A DNA stretch of 64,000 nt, taken from positions 1 through 64,000 of the forward strand of contig NZ_JACVTO010000018.1 in the NCBI RefSeq assembly GCF_016518545.1, in the 5' to 3' direction. A program made the translations under genes and the position numbers. This stretch comes from Pseudomonas sp. S30. GTDB lineage: Bacteria > Pseudomonadota > Gammaproteobacteria > Pseudomonadales > Pseudomonadaceae. This document shows positions 35,686 to 45,038 of the stretch, piece by piece. Below the pieces are notes generated by a model, which was not told the origin of the DNA, ran no database searches, and worked only from the letters and a program-made list of their open reading frames with translations. How positions within the stretch are numbered: the first letter of the stretch is position 1; every line of letters begins with the position of its first letter.

Positions 35686-35939
35686 AACGTATTCCGTTAC
35701 GTGACGTCGAGGAAGGGGGATGTCGAAGCCGCCAACACGGCACATCGAAGCGCAGCGGATTATGGCAGAGGGTAATAGGCCGAACAATCGGACGTGGGTT
35801 AAAAACGCAAGAGATAAATGAAGAAACAAATGCAACAAAATGCGTCTAAAGCCTGACACCAGATTCGCAGCCCTGATTTGCTCGCCCTGCGCCGCTCTGC
35901 TAGTGTCGCGCCGTTGAAACCGCCACCGAGACAGCCGCC

Positions 35940-36182
35940 ATGGCCCGCAAGAAGAGCTCCATCGATTTCGAACAATCCCTCGCCGACCTGCAAGCCCTGG
36001 TCGAGCGCCTGGAGACCGGCGAGCTGTCGCTGGAAGAGTCGCTGGCAGCGTTCGAGCAGGGTATCACCCTGACCCGCGACTGCCAGGGCGCCCTGTCCCA
36101 GGCCGAACAGAAAGTGCAGATCCTGCTGGAACGTGACGGCGAGCTGGCTGCCCAGCCCTTCGACGCGGAACCGGAGGCATGA
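35940..36182 (+). CDS. xseB: Exodeoxyribonuclease VII small subunit
   Basis: An 80-residue subunit of ExoVII, which degrades single-stranded DNA from both ends; the catalytic XseA is not in the window. The family core SFEQSLADLQALVERLETG-type helix is seen as DFEQSLADLQALVERLE followed by LSLEESLAAFEQG. It overlaps the ispA start by four bases (ATGA), giving the standard xseB-ispA-dxs arrangement of Pseudomonas. Confidence 0.97.
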   Translation: MARKKSSIDFEQSLADLQALVERLETGELSLEESLAAFEQGITLTRDCQGALSQAEQKVQILLERDGELAAQPFDAEPEA

Positions 36183-37066
36183 TCGGCGAGTACCAGGCAC
36201 GCTCCCAGGCACGCGTGGATGCCGCCCTCGAACCTTTGTTCGTGGCGCCCTCCCCCGAACTGGAACGGCTCTACGCCGCCATGCGCTACAGCGTGATGAA
36301 CGGCGGCAAGCGCGTGCGGCCCTTGCTGGCCTACGCCGCCTGCGAAGCGTTTGGGGTGGACGCCGAGCGGGCCAATGGCGCGGCCTGCGCGGTAGAGTTG
36401 ATCCACGCCTACTCACTGGTGCACGACGACCTGCCGGCCATGGACGACGATGACCTGCGTCGTGGCCAGCCCACCACCCACAAGGCTTTCGACGAGGCCT
36501 GCGCGATCCTTGCCGGCGACGGTTTGCAGAGCCTGGCCTTCGCCGCCCTGCTCGACCCACGTCTGAGCCCGCAGTCGGACGCCACTCGCCTGGCCATGGT
36601 CGGCACCCTGGCCCAGGCGGCGGGGCCAGCCGGCATGGTCGGAGGCCAGGCGATCGATCTCGGCTCGGTGGGCGTCAAGCTCGACCAGCCAGCGCTGGAG
36701 TACATGCATCGACACAAGACCGGCGCGCTGATCGAAGCCAGCGTACGCCTGGGCGCCCTGGCCAGCGAGCGTGCCGAGCCCGCTCACCTGCAAGCGCTGC
36801 AACGCTATGCCAAGGCCGTGGGCCTGGCTTTCCAGGTGCAGGACGATATCCTTGACGTGGAGAGCGACACCGCCACCCTGGGCAAGCGCCAGGGCGCCGA
36901 CATCGCCCGCGACAAGCCGACCTACCCCGCGCTGCTCGGTCTGCAAGCGGCCAAGGCCTATGCGATCGAACTGCGCGACCTGGCGCTGGTCGCACTGGAA
37001 GGGTTCGGTGAAAAGGCCGAGCCGCTGCGCGACCTGGCGCGCTACATCGTCGAACGCCGTCACTGA
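36179..37066 (+). CDS. ispA: Farnesyl diphosphate synthase
   Basis: A 295-residue prenyltransferase that condenses IPP with DMAPP and GPP to give farnesyl diphosphate for ubiquinone and undecaprenol. The first Asp-rich motif is DDLPAMDDDDLRRG, the second is DDILDVESDT, and NGGKRVRPLL is the conserved substrate-binding region. Coupled to xseB by overlap. It follows the isoprenoid path fed by dxs, 201 bases downstream. Confidence 0.97.
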   Translation: MIGEYQARSQARVDAALEPLFVAPSPELERLYAAMRYSVMNGGKRVRPLLAYAACEAFGVDAERANGAACAVELIHAYSLVHDDLPAMDDDDLRRGQPTTHKAFDEACAILAGDGLQSLAFAALLDPRLSPQSDATRLAMVGTLAQAAGPAGMVGGQAIDLGSVGVKLDQPALEYMHRHKTGALIEASVRLGALASERAEPAHLQALQRYAKAVGLAFQVQDDILDVESDTATLGKRQGADIARDKPTYPALLGLQAAKAYAIELRDLALVALEGFGEKAEPLRDLARYIVERRH

Positions 37067-37267
37067 TACCCGCACCTGTGCACGCGCGCTGTCGAGGCGC
37101 GGCGCCGCTATCGCCACCGCGGGTGTCGTCGCGCTGGTGTCATCGGCTTGTAGCGCTCCCGGATCCGCGTCGCACCCGAGCCGGGGCTTGACCATCCGCT
37201 CGAATGGGCAGCGTTTCTCCAATGGGGTAAACTGCCGCGTCTTCACACACCTATAACGACTCGCCTG

Positions 37268-39163
37268 ATGCCCACGACGTTTCAAGAGATTCCCCGCGAA
37301 CGCCCGGTCACGCCTCTGCTGGACCGCGCCGACACGCCCGCCGGCCTTCGCCGGCTGGCTGAAGCCGACCTGGAGAGCCTGGCCGACGAACTGCGCCAGG
37401 AGCTGCTCTACACCGTGGGCCAGACCGGCGGGCATTTCGGTGCCGGCCTGGGCGTCATCGAGCTGACCATCGCCCTGCACTACGTGTTCGATACCCCGGA
37501 CGACCGCCTGGTGTGGGACGTCGGCCATCAGGCGTACCCGCACAAGATCCTCACCGGACGCCGCCAGCGCATGCTCAGCCTGCGCCAGAAGGACGGCATC
37601 GCCGCCTTCCCGCGCCGCAGCGAGAGCGAGTACGACACCTTCGGCGTCGGTCACTCCAGCACCTCGATCAGCGCGGCGCTGGGCATGGCCATCGCGGCCC
37701 GCCTGCAACGCAGCGCGCGCAAGTCCATCGCGGTGATCGGCGACGGCGCCCTCACCGCCGGCATGGCCTTCGAAGCGTTGAATCACGCCCAGGAAGTCGA
37801 TGCGGACATGCTGGTGATCCTCAACGACAACGACATGTCGATTTCGCGCAATGTCGGCGGACTGTCCAACTACCTGGCCAAGATCCTCTCCAGCCGCACC
37901 TATGCGAGCATGCGCGAAGGCAGCAAGAAAGTGCTCTCGCGCCTGCCCGGCGCATGGGAAATCGCTCGTCGCACCGAAGAATACGCCAAGGGCATGCTGG
38001 TGCCCGGCACGCTGTTCGAAGAACTGGGCTGGAACTACATCGGCCCCATCGACGGCCACGACCTGCCCACGCTGATCGCCACCTTGCGCAACATGCGCGA
38101 CCTCAAGGGGCCGCAGTTCCTGCACGTGGTGACCAAGAAGGGCAAGGGCTTCGCGCCGGCCGAGGTCGACCCCATCGGCTATCACGCCATCACCAAGCTG
38201 GAGCCGGCGAACAAGCCTGCTGCGCCGAAAAAACCGAGTGGGCCGAAGTATTCGGCCGTCTTCGGTCAATGGCTGTGCGACATGGCCGCAGCCGACGATC
38301 GCCTGGTGGGCATCACCCCGGCGATGAAGGAAGGCTCGGACCTGGTCGCCTTCAGCGAGCGATTCCCCCAGCGCTACTTCGATGTGGCGATCGCCGAGCA
38401 GCACGCCGTCACCTTCGCCGCGGGCATGGCCTGCGAAGGCGCCAAGCCGGTGGTGGCGATCTACTCGACCTTCCTGCAACGCGCCTACGACCAACTGATC
38501 CACGACGTGGCGGTGCAGGACCTGGACGTGCTGTTCGCCATCGACCGCGCCGGCCTGGTGGGTGAAGATGGCCCGACCCACGCCGGCAGCTTCGACCTGT
38601 CCTACCTGCGCTGCATCCCCGGAATGCTGGTGATGACCCCCAGCGACGAGAACGAACTGCGCAAGATGCTCAGCACCGGCTACCACTATCACGGCCCTGC
38701 CGCCGTGCGCTACCCGCGCGGCACCGGCCCCAACGCGCCGATCAACGCCGACCTGGAACCGCTGGAAATCGGCAAGGGCGTGATTCGCCGCCAGGGCGCG
38801 AAGGTGGCGGTGCTGGTGTTCGGCGTGCAACTGGCCGAAGCGTTGCAGGTGGCCGAGCGCATCGACGCCACGGTGGTCGACATGCGCTTCGTCAAGCCAC
38901 TGGACGAGGCGCTGGTGCTGCAACTGGCCGCCAGCCACGAACTGCTGGTCACGCTCGAAGAGAACGCCATCATGGGCGGTGCCGGTTCGGCCGTGAGCGA
39001 GTACCTCTCGCGTGAGGCACTGGTCAAGCCATTGCTGCACCTCGGGCTGCCGGACCTCTATGTCGAGCATGCCAAGCCCGAGCAGATGCTCGCCGAATGC
39101 GGGCTGGACGCAGCCGGCATCGAAGCCTCGATCGCAGCGCGGATGGCCAGCCTGGGCCTCTGA
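37268..39163 (+). CDS. dxs: 1-deoxy-D-xylulose-5-phosphate synthase
   Basis: A 631-residue thiamine-diphosphate enzyme, first step of the MEP pathway: pyruvate plus glyceraldehyde 3-phosphate give DXP. The TPP motif is GDGALTAGMAFEALNHAQ and ends in ILNDNDMSIS. The transketolase-like half has FDVAIAEQHAV and DRAGLVGEDGPTHAG. The C-terminal domain is complete. The start gives MPTTFQEIPRERP, as in other pseudomonads. The gap before it (37067-37267) shows no gene or recognised regulatory RNA. Confidence 0.98.
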   Translation: MPTTFQEIPRERPVTPLLDRADTPAGLRRLAEADLESLADELRQELLYTVGQTGGHFGAGLGVIELTIALHYVFDTPDDRLVWDVGHQAYPHKILTGRRQRMLSLRQKDGIAAFPRRSESEYDTFGVGHSSTSISAALGMAIAARLQRSARKSIAVIGDGALTAGMAFEALNHAQEVDADMLVILNDNDMSISRNVGGLSNYLAKILSSRTYASMREGSKKVLSRLPGAWEIARRTEEYAKGMLVPGTLFEELGWNYIGPIDGHDLPTLIATLRNMRDLKGPQFLHVVTKKGKGFAPAEVDPIGYHAITKLEPANKPAAPKKPSGPKYSAVFGQWLCDMAAADDRLVGITPAMKEGSDLVAFSERFPQRYFDVAIAEQHAVTFAAGMACEGAKPVVAIYSTFLQRAYDQLIHDVAVQDLDVLFAIDRAGLVGEDGPTHAGSFDLSYLRCIPGMLVMTPSDENELRKMLSTGYHYHGPAAVRYPRGTGPNAPINADLEPLEIGKGVIRRQGAKVAVLVFGVQLAEALQVAERIDATVVDMRFVKPLDEALVLQLAASHELLVTLEENAIMGGAGSAVSEYLSREALVKPLLHLGLPDLYVEHAKPEQMLAECGLDAAGIEASIAARMASLGL

Positions 39164-39326
39164 GGCTCGCCGGCACGCGCTGTGCACGCCAGTGAGAGCG
39201 GCGTCTGGCCGCTCGGATGCGCCCGCAGTCGCTAGCAACACTGGCTCGCTTGCGCGATCATCGCGGGTCGCTGCGCCCGCCCCATCGCGAATGAACTCGC
39301 GGCCTGCACCTGGCAAAGGACCCGCC

Positions 39327-41204
39327 ATGAATATCCCGACCCTGGCCACGCTGCTGTGCGCCCCCACCCTCCTGATGGCGGCCGAACCGTCTCGAGACGA
39401 CGCGCTCAAACTCTCCGACACCCTGGTCACCGCCAACCGCCAGGTGGAGTCACGCGACAGTACCAGCAGCGCGAACACCGTGCTCACCCGAGACGACATC
39501 GACCGCCTGCAACCGAGCAGCGTCACCGATCTGCTGGCCCGCGTGCCAGGTGTACAGGTCGCGCCGAGCGGAGGCCGGGGCAGCCTGCCCGGAATTTTCA
39601 TCCGCGGCACCAAGACCGCGCAGAGCCTGGTGCTGGTCGATGGCGTGCGCATCGCCAACGCGACGTCCGGCGACAGCGGCCTGCACTACCTGGACGTCGA
39701 TCAGATCGAGCGCGTCGAAGTACTGCGCGGCCCGCGTTCAGCGGTGTATGGCAGCGATGCCATCGGCGGTGTGATCCAGATCTTCACCCGTCGCGCCAGT
39801 GGTCCCGGCCTGCACCCTCGACTGCGCCTGGCCGCCGGCAGCCGGCAGACCTACCAGCGCAGCCTCGGCCTGTCCGCAGGCGACGGGCAGACCCGCCTCA
39901 ACCTCGGCGCCAGCCTGGACGAAACCGCCGGCATCGATTCCACCGGCCCTTCCTTCGCCAGCGATGACGACCACGACGCCTACCGCAACCGCACCCTCAA
40001 TCTGAGCCTGAGCCATGTGTTCAACGAACGCTTCGAGGCGGGGCTGAACCTGCTGGACAGCCATGGCCGCAGCGAGTACGACAATCCGTTCGGCCTGTTC
40101 GACCCGGACACTTTCACCAGCAGCGGCCAGAAGCCCTACACCGACTTCACCGTCAGCAGCCTGGGCTCCTACCTGGACGCCCAGCTCACTGAACGCTGGC
40201 ACTCGCGCCTGGAGCTGGCCCACAGCGAAAACCGTGATCACAAACGCGACACGCTCAGCGACGATGGCAGCGTGTTCAACACCTACCGCGACCAGGTCAC
40301 GTGGCAGAACGACCTGGCCCTGGATTCGGCCAACGACCTGACACTGGGCGCCGATGGGTACCAGGAGCGGTTTCACGGCAGCACCCGTTTCGATGAGGAC
40401 AGCCGTTACAATCGCGCCGCGTTCGTTCAGCATCGCTACCACGGTGAACGGTTCTCCACCGAGCTGGGCGTACGCCACGACGACAACCAGCAGTTCGGCG
40501 GCCAGACCACCTGGAGCGGCAGCCTCACCCTGCCGCTGAATCCGGATAATGAGATCCTGCTGTCCTACAGCGAAGGCTTCCGCGCGCCGACCTTCAATGA
40601 CCTGTACTACCCGCAGTTCAGCAACCCGAACCTCGATCCCGAGCGGTCGAAGAGCTATGAGGTGCAGTGGCGCAGTCAGCCTGGTGCCGACACGCGCCTG
40701 GAAACCTCGCTGTACCGCACCGAGTTGCGCGATGCGATCGTCTTCGGCGCAGATGCCACGCCGCGCAACGTCGCCTCGGCACGCATCGATGGCGCGGAGG
40801 TGAGCCTCACGCAGGATTGGGGGCCTTGGCGCAGCCAGCTCGGCCTTGCCATGATCGACCCACGCGATCGCGACAGCGGCCACACCCTGGCCCGTCGTGC
40901 CCGGCGTACCGCCAGCCTGGACCTGGACCGGCACTGGGAGCGCTTCACCCTGGGCGCCAGCTGGCAGGCGGTCAGCAGCAGCTTCGACGACGAAGCCAAT
41001 CGCAACCGCATCGGCGGGTATTCGCTGTTCGGCCTGCGTGGAAGCTGGGCGGCAAGCGATGAGCTGAAGCTGGAGGCCAAGCTCGACAATCTGCTGGACA
41101 AGCGCTACAGCCGCGCCTTGTACAGTTATGAAGGTGACGCTCGAGGCTATCGCGAGGAAGGCCGCACCTGGCTGCTGAGCCTGACCTGGACACCGGCGCT
41201 GTAG
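39327..41204 (+). CDS. btuB: TonB-dependent cobalamin receptor BtuB
   Basis: A 625-residue outer-membrane receptor for vitamin B12. The signal peptide ends LMAA, the TonB box DTLVTANR follows, and the plug contains SVTDLLARVPGVQVAPSGGRG and VLVDGVRIAN. The barrel fills the rest, with the end at SLTWTPAL lacking the common terminal Phe. The frame is open 105 codons upstream into dxs; the ATG at 39327 begins the signal peptide. No B12-box RNA is visible in the 163-base gap. The facing btuF supports the B12 call over a generic siderophore receptor. Confidence 0.88.
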   Translation: MNIPTLATLLCAPTLLMAAEPSRDDALKLSDTLVTANRQVESRDSTSSANTVLTRDDIDRLQPSSVTDLLARVPGVQVAPSGGRGSLPGIFIRGTKTAQSLVLVDGVRIANATSGDSGLHYLDVDQIERVEVLRGPRSAVYGSDAIGGVIQIFTRRASGPGLHPRLRLAAGSRQTYQRSLGLSAGDGQTRLNLGASLDETAGIDSTGPSFASDDDHDAYRNRTLNLSLSHVFNERFEAGLNLLDSHGRSEYDNPFGLFDPDTFTSSGQKPYTDFTVSSLGSYLDAQLTERWHSRLELAHSENRDHKRDTLSDDGSVFNTYRDQVTWQNDLALDSANDLTLGADGYQERFHGSTRFDEDSRYNRAAFVQHRYHGERFSTELGVRHDDNQQFGGQTTWSGSLTLPLNPDNEILLSYSEGFRAPTFNDLYYPQFSNPNLDPERSKSYEVQWRSQPGADTRLETSLYRTELRDAIVFGADATPRNVASARIDGAEVSLTQDWGPWRSQLGLAMIDPRDRDSGHTLARRARRTASLDLDRHWERFTLGASWQAVSSSFDDEANRNRIGGYSLFGLRGSWAASDELKLEAKLDNLLDKRYSRALYSYEGDARGYREEGRTWLLSLTWTPAL

Positions 41205-41225
41205 CGGCCAGGCGCAGCCCCTGAG

Positions 41226-42029
41226 TCAGTCGGCCACCGTGTCGATCAGCGCACACAGACGTGCGGTGGCTTCGATCATCTGCCCACTGGGGCGCTCCAG
41301 CCCCTTGTCCGGCAGCACCAGCAGCCGCTTGCCAGCCACGGCAGCGATGCCAGACCAGGCCTCCCACTTGCGCAACTGCGCAGCGTCGCCGGCCACGATC
41401 AGTTCCGGATCGCGCGCCAGCACCGACTCCACGCTCACCTGCGGGGCGGGCTGTGGGAGTTCGGCGAACACATTGCGCGCACCGCACACCGCCAGCGCAT
41501 CGCTGATCACCTGCCCACCGCCGACGGTGTACAGCGGCTGGTCCCAGACCTGATAGAACGCCCGCAGGGGTCGCTGACGGTGATGACGCTGGCGCAGCTG
41601 CGCCAGGTGCGCGCGCAGCCCACCGGTATAGCGCTGGCCCGCTTCAGCCCGGCCCAGGCGCACTGCGATGGTCTGAATCTGCTCGATCACTTCATCGAGC
41701 GTGTGGGGTTCGCCGCTGAAGGTCGCGATGCCCAGCTCGCGCAATTGCTGACGCTGGGCCGGCGGCACGCTGCCGGGCCAGACCAGCAGCAGATCAGGCT
41801 TGAGCGCCAGCAGGCGTTCGATGTTCAGTTGGCCATAGCGCCCAACCGATGGCACACCCTGCACACGCGGTCGCGGCTCGCCACCGTCGACCACCCCGAC
41901 CAACAAGTCCTGGGCATCGAGCTCCAGCATGATCTCGGTCATCGATGGCGCTAGGCTCACCACCCGCAGAGCGGCGTGTGCCTGCACGCCCAGAAGCAGC
42001 AGCAGACACAACAGCCCGGCACGCATCAA
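41226..42029 (-). CDS. btuF: Periplasmic cobalamin-binding protein BtuF
   Basis: A 267-residue binding protein of the B12 ABC importer. It has a signal peptide (about 19 residues, ending AHA). The mature start LRVVSLAPSMTEIMLELDA is typical of BtuF, then VGVVDG and YTVGGGQVISDALAVCG. It receives cobalamin from BtuB and would pass it to BtuCD, which are not in the window. The stop faces the btuB stop 22 bases away, so the genes are convergent. It lies 13 bases after ribA on the same strand and probably shares its transcript. Confidence 0.9.
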   Translation of the reverse strand: MMRAGLLCLLLLLGVQAHAALRVVSLAPSMTEIMLELDAQDLLVGVVDGGEPRPRVQGVPSVGRYGQLNIERLLALKPDLLLVWPGSVPPAQRQQLRELGIATFSGEPHTLDEVIEQIQTIAVRLGRAEAGQRYTGGLRAHLAQLRQRHHRQRPLRAFYQVWDQPLYTVGGGQVISDALAVCGARNVFAELPQPAPQVSVESVLARDPELIVAGDAAQLRKWEAWSGIAAVAGKRLLVLPDKGLERPSGQMIEATARLCALIDTVAD

Positions 42030-42042
42030 CGCGAGACCCGAC

Positions 42043-42660
42043 TCACGCCTGAGGCACTTCGCCCTGATGGCGGTTGCCCATCATATGGCCGAGCTTGTCG
42101 GCCTTGGTCGCCAGGTACAGGCGGTTGTGCGGGTTCTGCCCGGTGTGCAACGGCACGCGCTCGGCCACGGCGATGTTCATGTCGGTCAGCGCCTTGACCT
42201 TGCGCGGATTGTTGGTCATCAGGCGCAGCGACTTGACGCCCAGGTGCTCGAGCATCGGCAGGCAAATGGCGTAGTCGCGCTGGTCGGCGGCGAAGCCCAG
42301 GCGCTCGTTGGCCTCGACGGTGTCGGCGCCCCCGTCCTGCAGTTCGTAGGCGCGGATCTTGTTCAGCAGGCCGATGCCACGGCCTTCCTGGCGCAGGTAC
42401 AGCAGCACGCCGCGACCTTCACGGGCGATGGCCTGCAGGGCCGCTTCCAGCTGGGAGCCGCAATCGCAACGCTGACTGAACAACGCATCGCCGGTCAGGC
42501 ATTCGGAATGCAGACGCCCGAGCACCGGCTCGCCGTCGGCGATATCACCCAGGCTCAGCACCACGTGCTCACGGCCCGTGGCCTGCTCGAGAAAGCCATG
42601 CATGGTGAAGGTCGCGAAGGGCGTCGGAAGTTTGGAGGCGGCAACAAAGACGACGGGCAC
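42043..42660 (-). CDS. ribA: GTP cyclohydrolase II
   Basis: A 205-residue zinc enzyme that opens GTP to the pyrimidine precursor of riboflavin. The zinc and catalytic motif is HSECLTGDALFSQRCDCG, with three Cys. Substrate regions RQEGRGIGLLNK and MTNNPRKV are also intact, so this is the active cyclohydrolase of the genome segment, in contrast to the degenerate domain of RibBX at 46105. btuF follows after 13 bases. Confidence 0.97.
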   Translation of the reverse strand: MPVVFVAASKLPTPFATFTMHGFLEQATGREHVVLSLGDIADGEPVLGRLHSECLTGDALFSQRCDCGSQLEAALQAIAREGRGVLLYLRQEGRGIGLLNKIRAYELQDGGADTVEANERLGFAADQRDYAICLPMLEHLGVKSLRLMTNNPRKVKALTDMNIAVAERVPLHTGQNPHNRLYLATKADKLGHMMGNRHQGEVPQA

Positions 42661-42785
42661 GTTGTGCTCCTGAATAAGTAGGACATTTCGATGGGCGAGA
42701 TTGTATCAGCAGCCCGGCGGCCATGGGCACGCGGATATTCGAGGGGTGGGATCGAAGCGTTCGATGCATTCCAGCCAGGCGAGCC

Positions 42786-43529
42786 CTATTGCGGCTGGCT
42801 GTCCGTCTTGAACGGGTAAGGCTGCTTCCAGCGTTGGAAGATCGGCTTCAGTTCACCGCTTCGGACCAATTGCTCCATGCGTCGGTCGAACAGGTCCCGC
42901 AATTGGGTGCCCCGTGCGCTGTCGGTGAACGCCAGGTACAGCGGCAGTTCGACCAGATGGCTGCGACGAAAACGCGAAGGCTGGCTGGCCTGCTCCAGGA
43001 CGTAGTCGACCTCGGTCTGGGCGTCGATGTAGTAATCCACGCGATCGTGTTCGAGCATGGGCAGGATCCCTTCGCGTCGCTGGATCTCGCGGTAGTTGTC
43101 GACGCCGGGCAGATAGCGGTGGAAGTCGTAGCCGCGCACCCACGCCAGGCGCGATCGGCCGATGTCGGCGAGCACCGGCAGCGGTTTGTCGGCCAGGCTG
43201 AGGGCGTAGATATGGTCCATATCGAAGTGCCAGCGGGGATAGAGGCTGTCCGGGTCCTCCTGCTTGTACGAGCCCACCCAGGCATCGGCTTCGCCGCGCT
43301 TGACCAGGCCGATGGCACGGCTGTAGGGCGCGGTCTCGGGCAGTACCTTCACGCCCGCGGGTTCGAAGACCTTGCGCAACACGTCCCAGGCCACACCGCT
43401 GCCGTCGGCGTTGGTGTAGTCGATCCATTGTTCGCTGACCAGGCGCACCTGGCCAAGCGGCTCGGCGGCCCGGGCCATGCAGGCGACGACACTGAGCATC
43501 AGTGCCAGCAGTACAGTCTTCATGACCAT
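42786..43529 (-). CDS. Extracellular solute-binding protein, family 3, orphan
   Basis: A 247-residue periplasmic protein with a signal peptide ending ARAA. The family-3 fold is visible as VSEQWIDYTNADGSGVAWDVL, then EADAWVGSYK and the C-terminal LKPIFQRWKQPYPF. Such proteins bind amino acids or similar for ABC import, but no permease or ATPase gene is adjacent, so it may serve another transporter or a sensor. It follows pgpA by 16 bases and is probably read from the same transcript. Confidence 0.8.
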   Translation of the reverse strand: MVMKTVLLALMLSVVACMARAAEPLGQVRLVSEQWIDYTNADGSGVAWDVLRKVFEPAGVKVLPETAPYSRAIGLVKRGEADAWVGSYKQEDPDSLYPRWHFDMDHIYALSLADKPLPVLADIGRSRLAWVRGYDFHRYLPGVDNYREIQRREGILPMLEHDRVDYYIDAQTEVDYVLEQASQPSRFRRSHLVELPLYLAFTDSARGTQLRDLFDRRMEQLVRSGELKPIFQRWKQPYPFKTDSQPQ

Positions 43530-43545
43530 GGACCCGCTCCCTGTA

Positions 43546-44049
43546 TCAGGCTACTGCCCAGACCAGTACCTGCATGCCGAGCCAGGCGAACACCCCGGCG
43601 AGGACGTCGTCGAGCATGATGCCCACGCCGCCGTGTACGTGGCGGTCGATCCAGCGGATCGGCCACGGCTTGAGAATGTCGAAGAAGCGGAACATCAGGA
43701 ACCCTGCCAGCAACCACTGCCAGCCCTCGGGCACCAGCCACAGGGTGATCCACATCCCGACCATTTCGTCCCACACGATCCCTTCATGATCGTGCACGCG
43801 CAGGTCGTTCGCCACTTTTCCGCACAGCCAGAAGCCGAACAGCATGGTGATGCCCAGCAGCAGCCAGTAGCCCCAGTCCGGCAGCATCTGCCACAGCGGG
43901 ATGAACGGCAGCGCCACCAGCGAGCCCCAGGTGCCCGGAGCCTTGGGCAGAGTGCCTGAGCCAAAGCCGAAGGCGATGAAGTGCCACGGGTTGCGCCAGA
44001 CCGAGGGCGGGACGAACTCCGCAGGCACCTGATTGGGGTGGTCGGTCAC
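43546..44049 (-). CDS. pgpA: Phosphatidylglycerophosphatase A
   Basis: A 167-residue inner-membrane enzyme that removes phosphate from phosphatidylglycerophosphate in phospholipid synthesis. The family opening FGSGTLPKAPGTWGSLVALP and the Asp-rich IVWDEMVGMW are present, with four hydrophobic segments (for example LPDWGYWLLLGITMLFGFW). It overlaps the thiL stop by four bases and so continues the rib-nusB-thiL run. Confidence 0.95.
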   Translation of the reverse strand: MTDHPNQVPAEFVPPSVWRNPWHFIAFGFGSGTLPKAPGTWGSLVALPFIPLWQMLPDWGYWLLLGITMLFGFWLCGKVANDLRVHDHEGIVWDEMVGMWITLWLVPEGWQWLLAGFLMFRFFDILKPWPIRWIDRHVHGGVGIMLDDVLAGVFAWLGMQVLVWAVA

Positions 44050-45020
44050 GGTGTCTCCCTGAAATGTTGGTAGCCCCGTTGCAGCGGGGTGACGTCATGG
44101 CCCTGGCGATCCCGCAGGACCACGCCTTGTCCTTCCAGGACGCGGCCGATGACATGGACACGAAGGAAGCCCGGCAGCACCAGGGCTTGCAGGGCCGCAG
44201 GCGCGATGGTGAAGGCCAGTACGTAGTCATCGCCACCGGTCAGTGCAGCCTGGATCGCAGCATCGCGACCCAGTAGCGCTTCCAGTTCGGTAGATACCGG
44301 CACCTGGTGCTGGTTCACTTCCAGCGCCACGCCAGAAGCCTTGGCGATGTGGCCACAATCGGCGAGCAGGCCATCGGAGATGTCCAGCGCGGCACTGGCA
44401 TGGCCCAGCAGCCACTGGCCGAGGGTCAGTTGCGGCATGGGCGCCCAGTACCGTCCCAGCAGCACACGGGCCAGCTCCGGCGGGGCTTCATGCTCGCCGA
44501 GCACCAGCGGCAGGGCACCGGCGGCCGCACCCAGGGTGTCGCCCACGCACAGCAGATCACCGGGCCTGGCGCCATCGCGCCGCAGGGCCTTGCCGGCCGG
44601 TACCTGGCCGAACACCGTCAACGTGAGACTCAAGGGGCCGCGGGTGGTGTCACCGCCGATCAGGCTCATGCGGCAGCGATGGGCTGCCCGGCTCAGCCCT
44701 TCGCTGAACCCCTTGAGCCACTGGGCGTCGACCTCGGGCAGGGTCAGCGCCAGGGTGAAACCGATGGCCTTCGCGCCCATGGCCGCCAGGTCGCTGGCGG
44801 CCACTGCCAGGGCACGCTGGCCCAGCAGCGACGGATCGCACACTGCCGGAAAATGCACGCCGGCCACCAGGGTGTCGGTGGACACCGCCAGTTGCTGGCC
44901 AGCGGCCAGCTCCAGCAGCGCGCAGTCGTCACCGATCCCCAGTACCACGCCCTGGCCCTCGCCATGCAGCGCGCAGTGCGCCGTGGCGAAGAAGCGGCGG
45001 ATCAGCTCGAACTCATCCAT
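44046..45020 (-). CDS. thiL: Thiamine-monophosphate kinase
   Basis: A 324-residue ATP-dependent kinase that makes thiamine diphosphate, the cofactor of Dxs among others. The opening MDEFELIRRFF is usual. Mg-ATP motifs are GIGDDCALL near the N-terminus and VSTDTLVAGVHF, with LDISDGLLADCGHIA further in. It starts 18 bases after nusB and overlaps pgpA by four bases. Confidence 0.96.
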   Translation of the reverse strand: MDEFELIRRFFATAHCALHGEGQGVVLGIGDDCALLELAAGQQLAVSTDTLVAGVHFPAVCDPSLLGQRALAVAASDLAAMGAKAIGFTLALTLPEVDAQWLKGFSEGLSRAAHRCRMSLIGGDTTRGPLSLTLTVFGQVPAGKALRRDGARPGDLLCVGDTLGAAAGALPLVLGEHEAPPELARVLLGRYWAPMPQLTLGQWLLGHASAALDISDGLLADCGHIAKASGVALEVNQHQVPVSTELEALLGRDAAIQAALTGGDDYVLAFTIAPAALQALVLPGFLRVHVIGRVLEGQGVVLRDRQGHDVTPLQRGYQHFRETP

Positions 45021-45038
45021 GGCCAGGCTGCGCCGACA

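Noticed and set aside
39164..39326. Short CGCG-based dyads resembling Pseudomonas REP elements
   Set aside because: The stems are only four to five bases long and do not match a full REP consensus; too weak to call.
39164..39326. Cobalamin riboswitch expected before btuB
   Set aside because: No B12 box or characteristic core could be found by eye.
36413..39658. Very long open frame (1081 codons) on the minus strand across ispA and dxs
   Set aside because: It is antisense to two clear essential genes; GC-rich codon bias leaves stop-free shadow frames. No domain or start signal is present.
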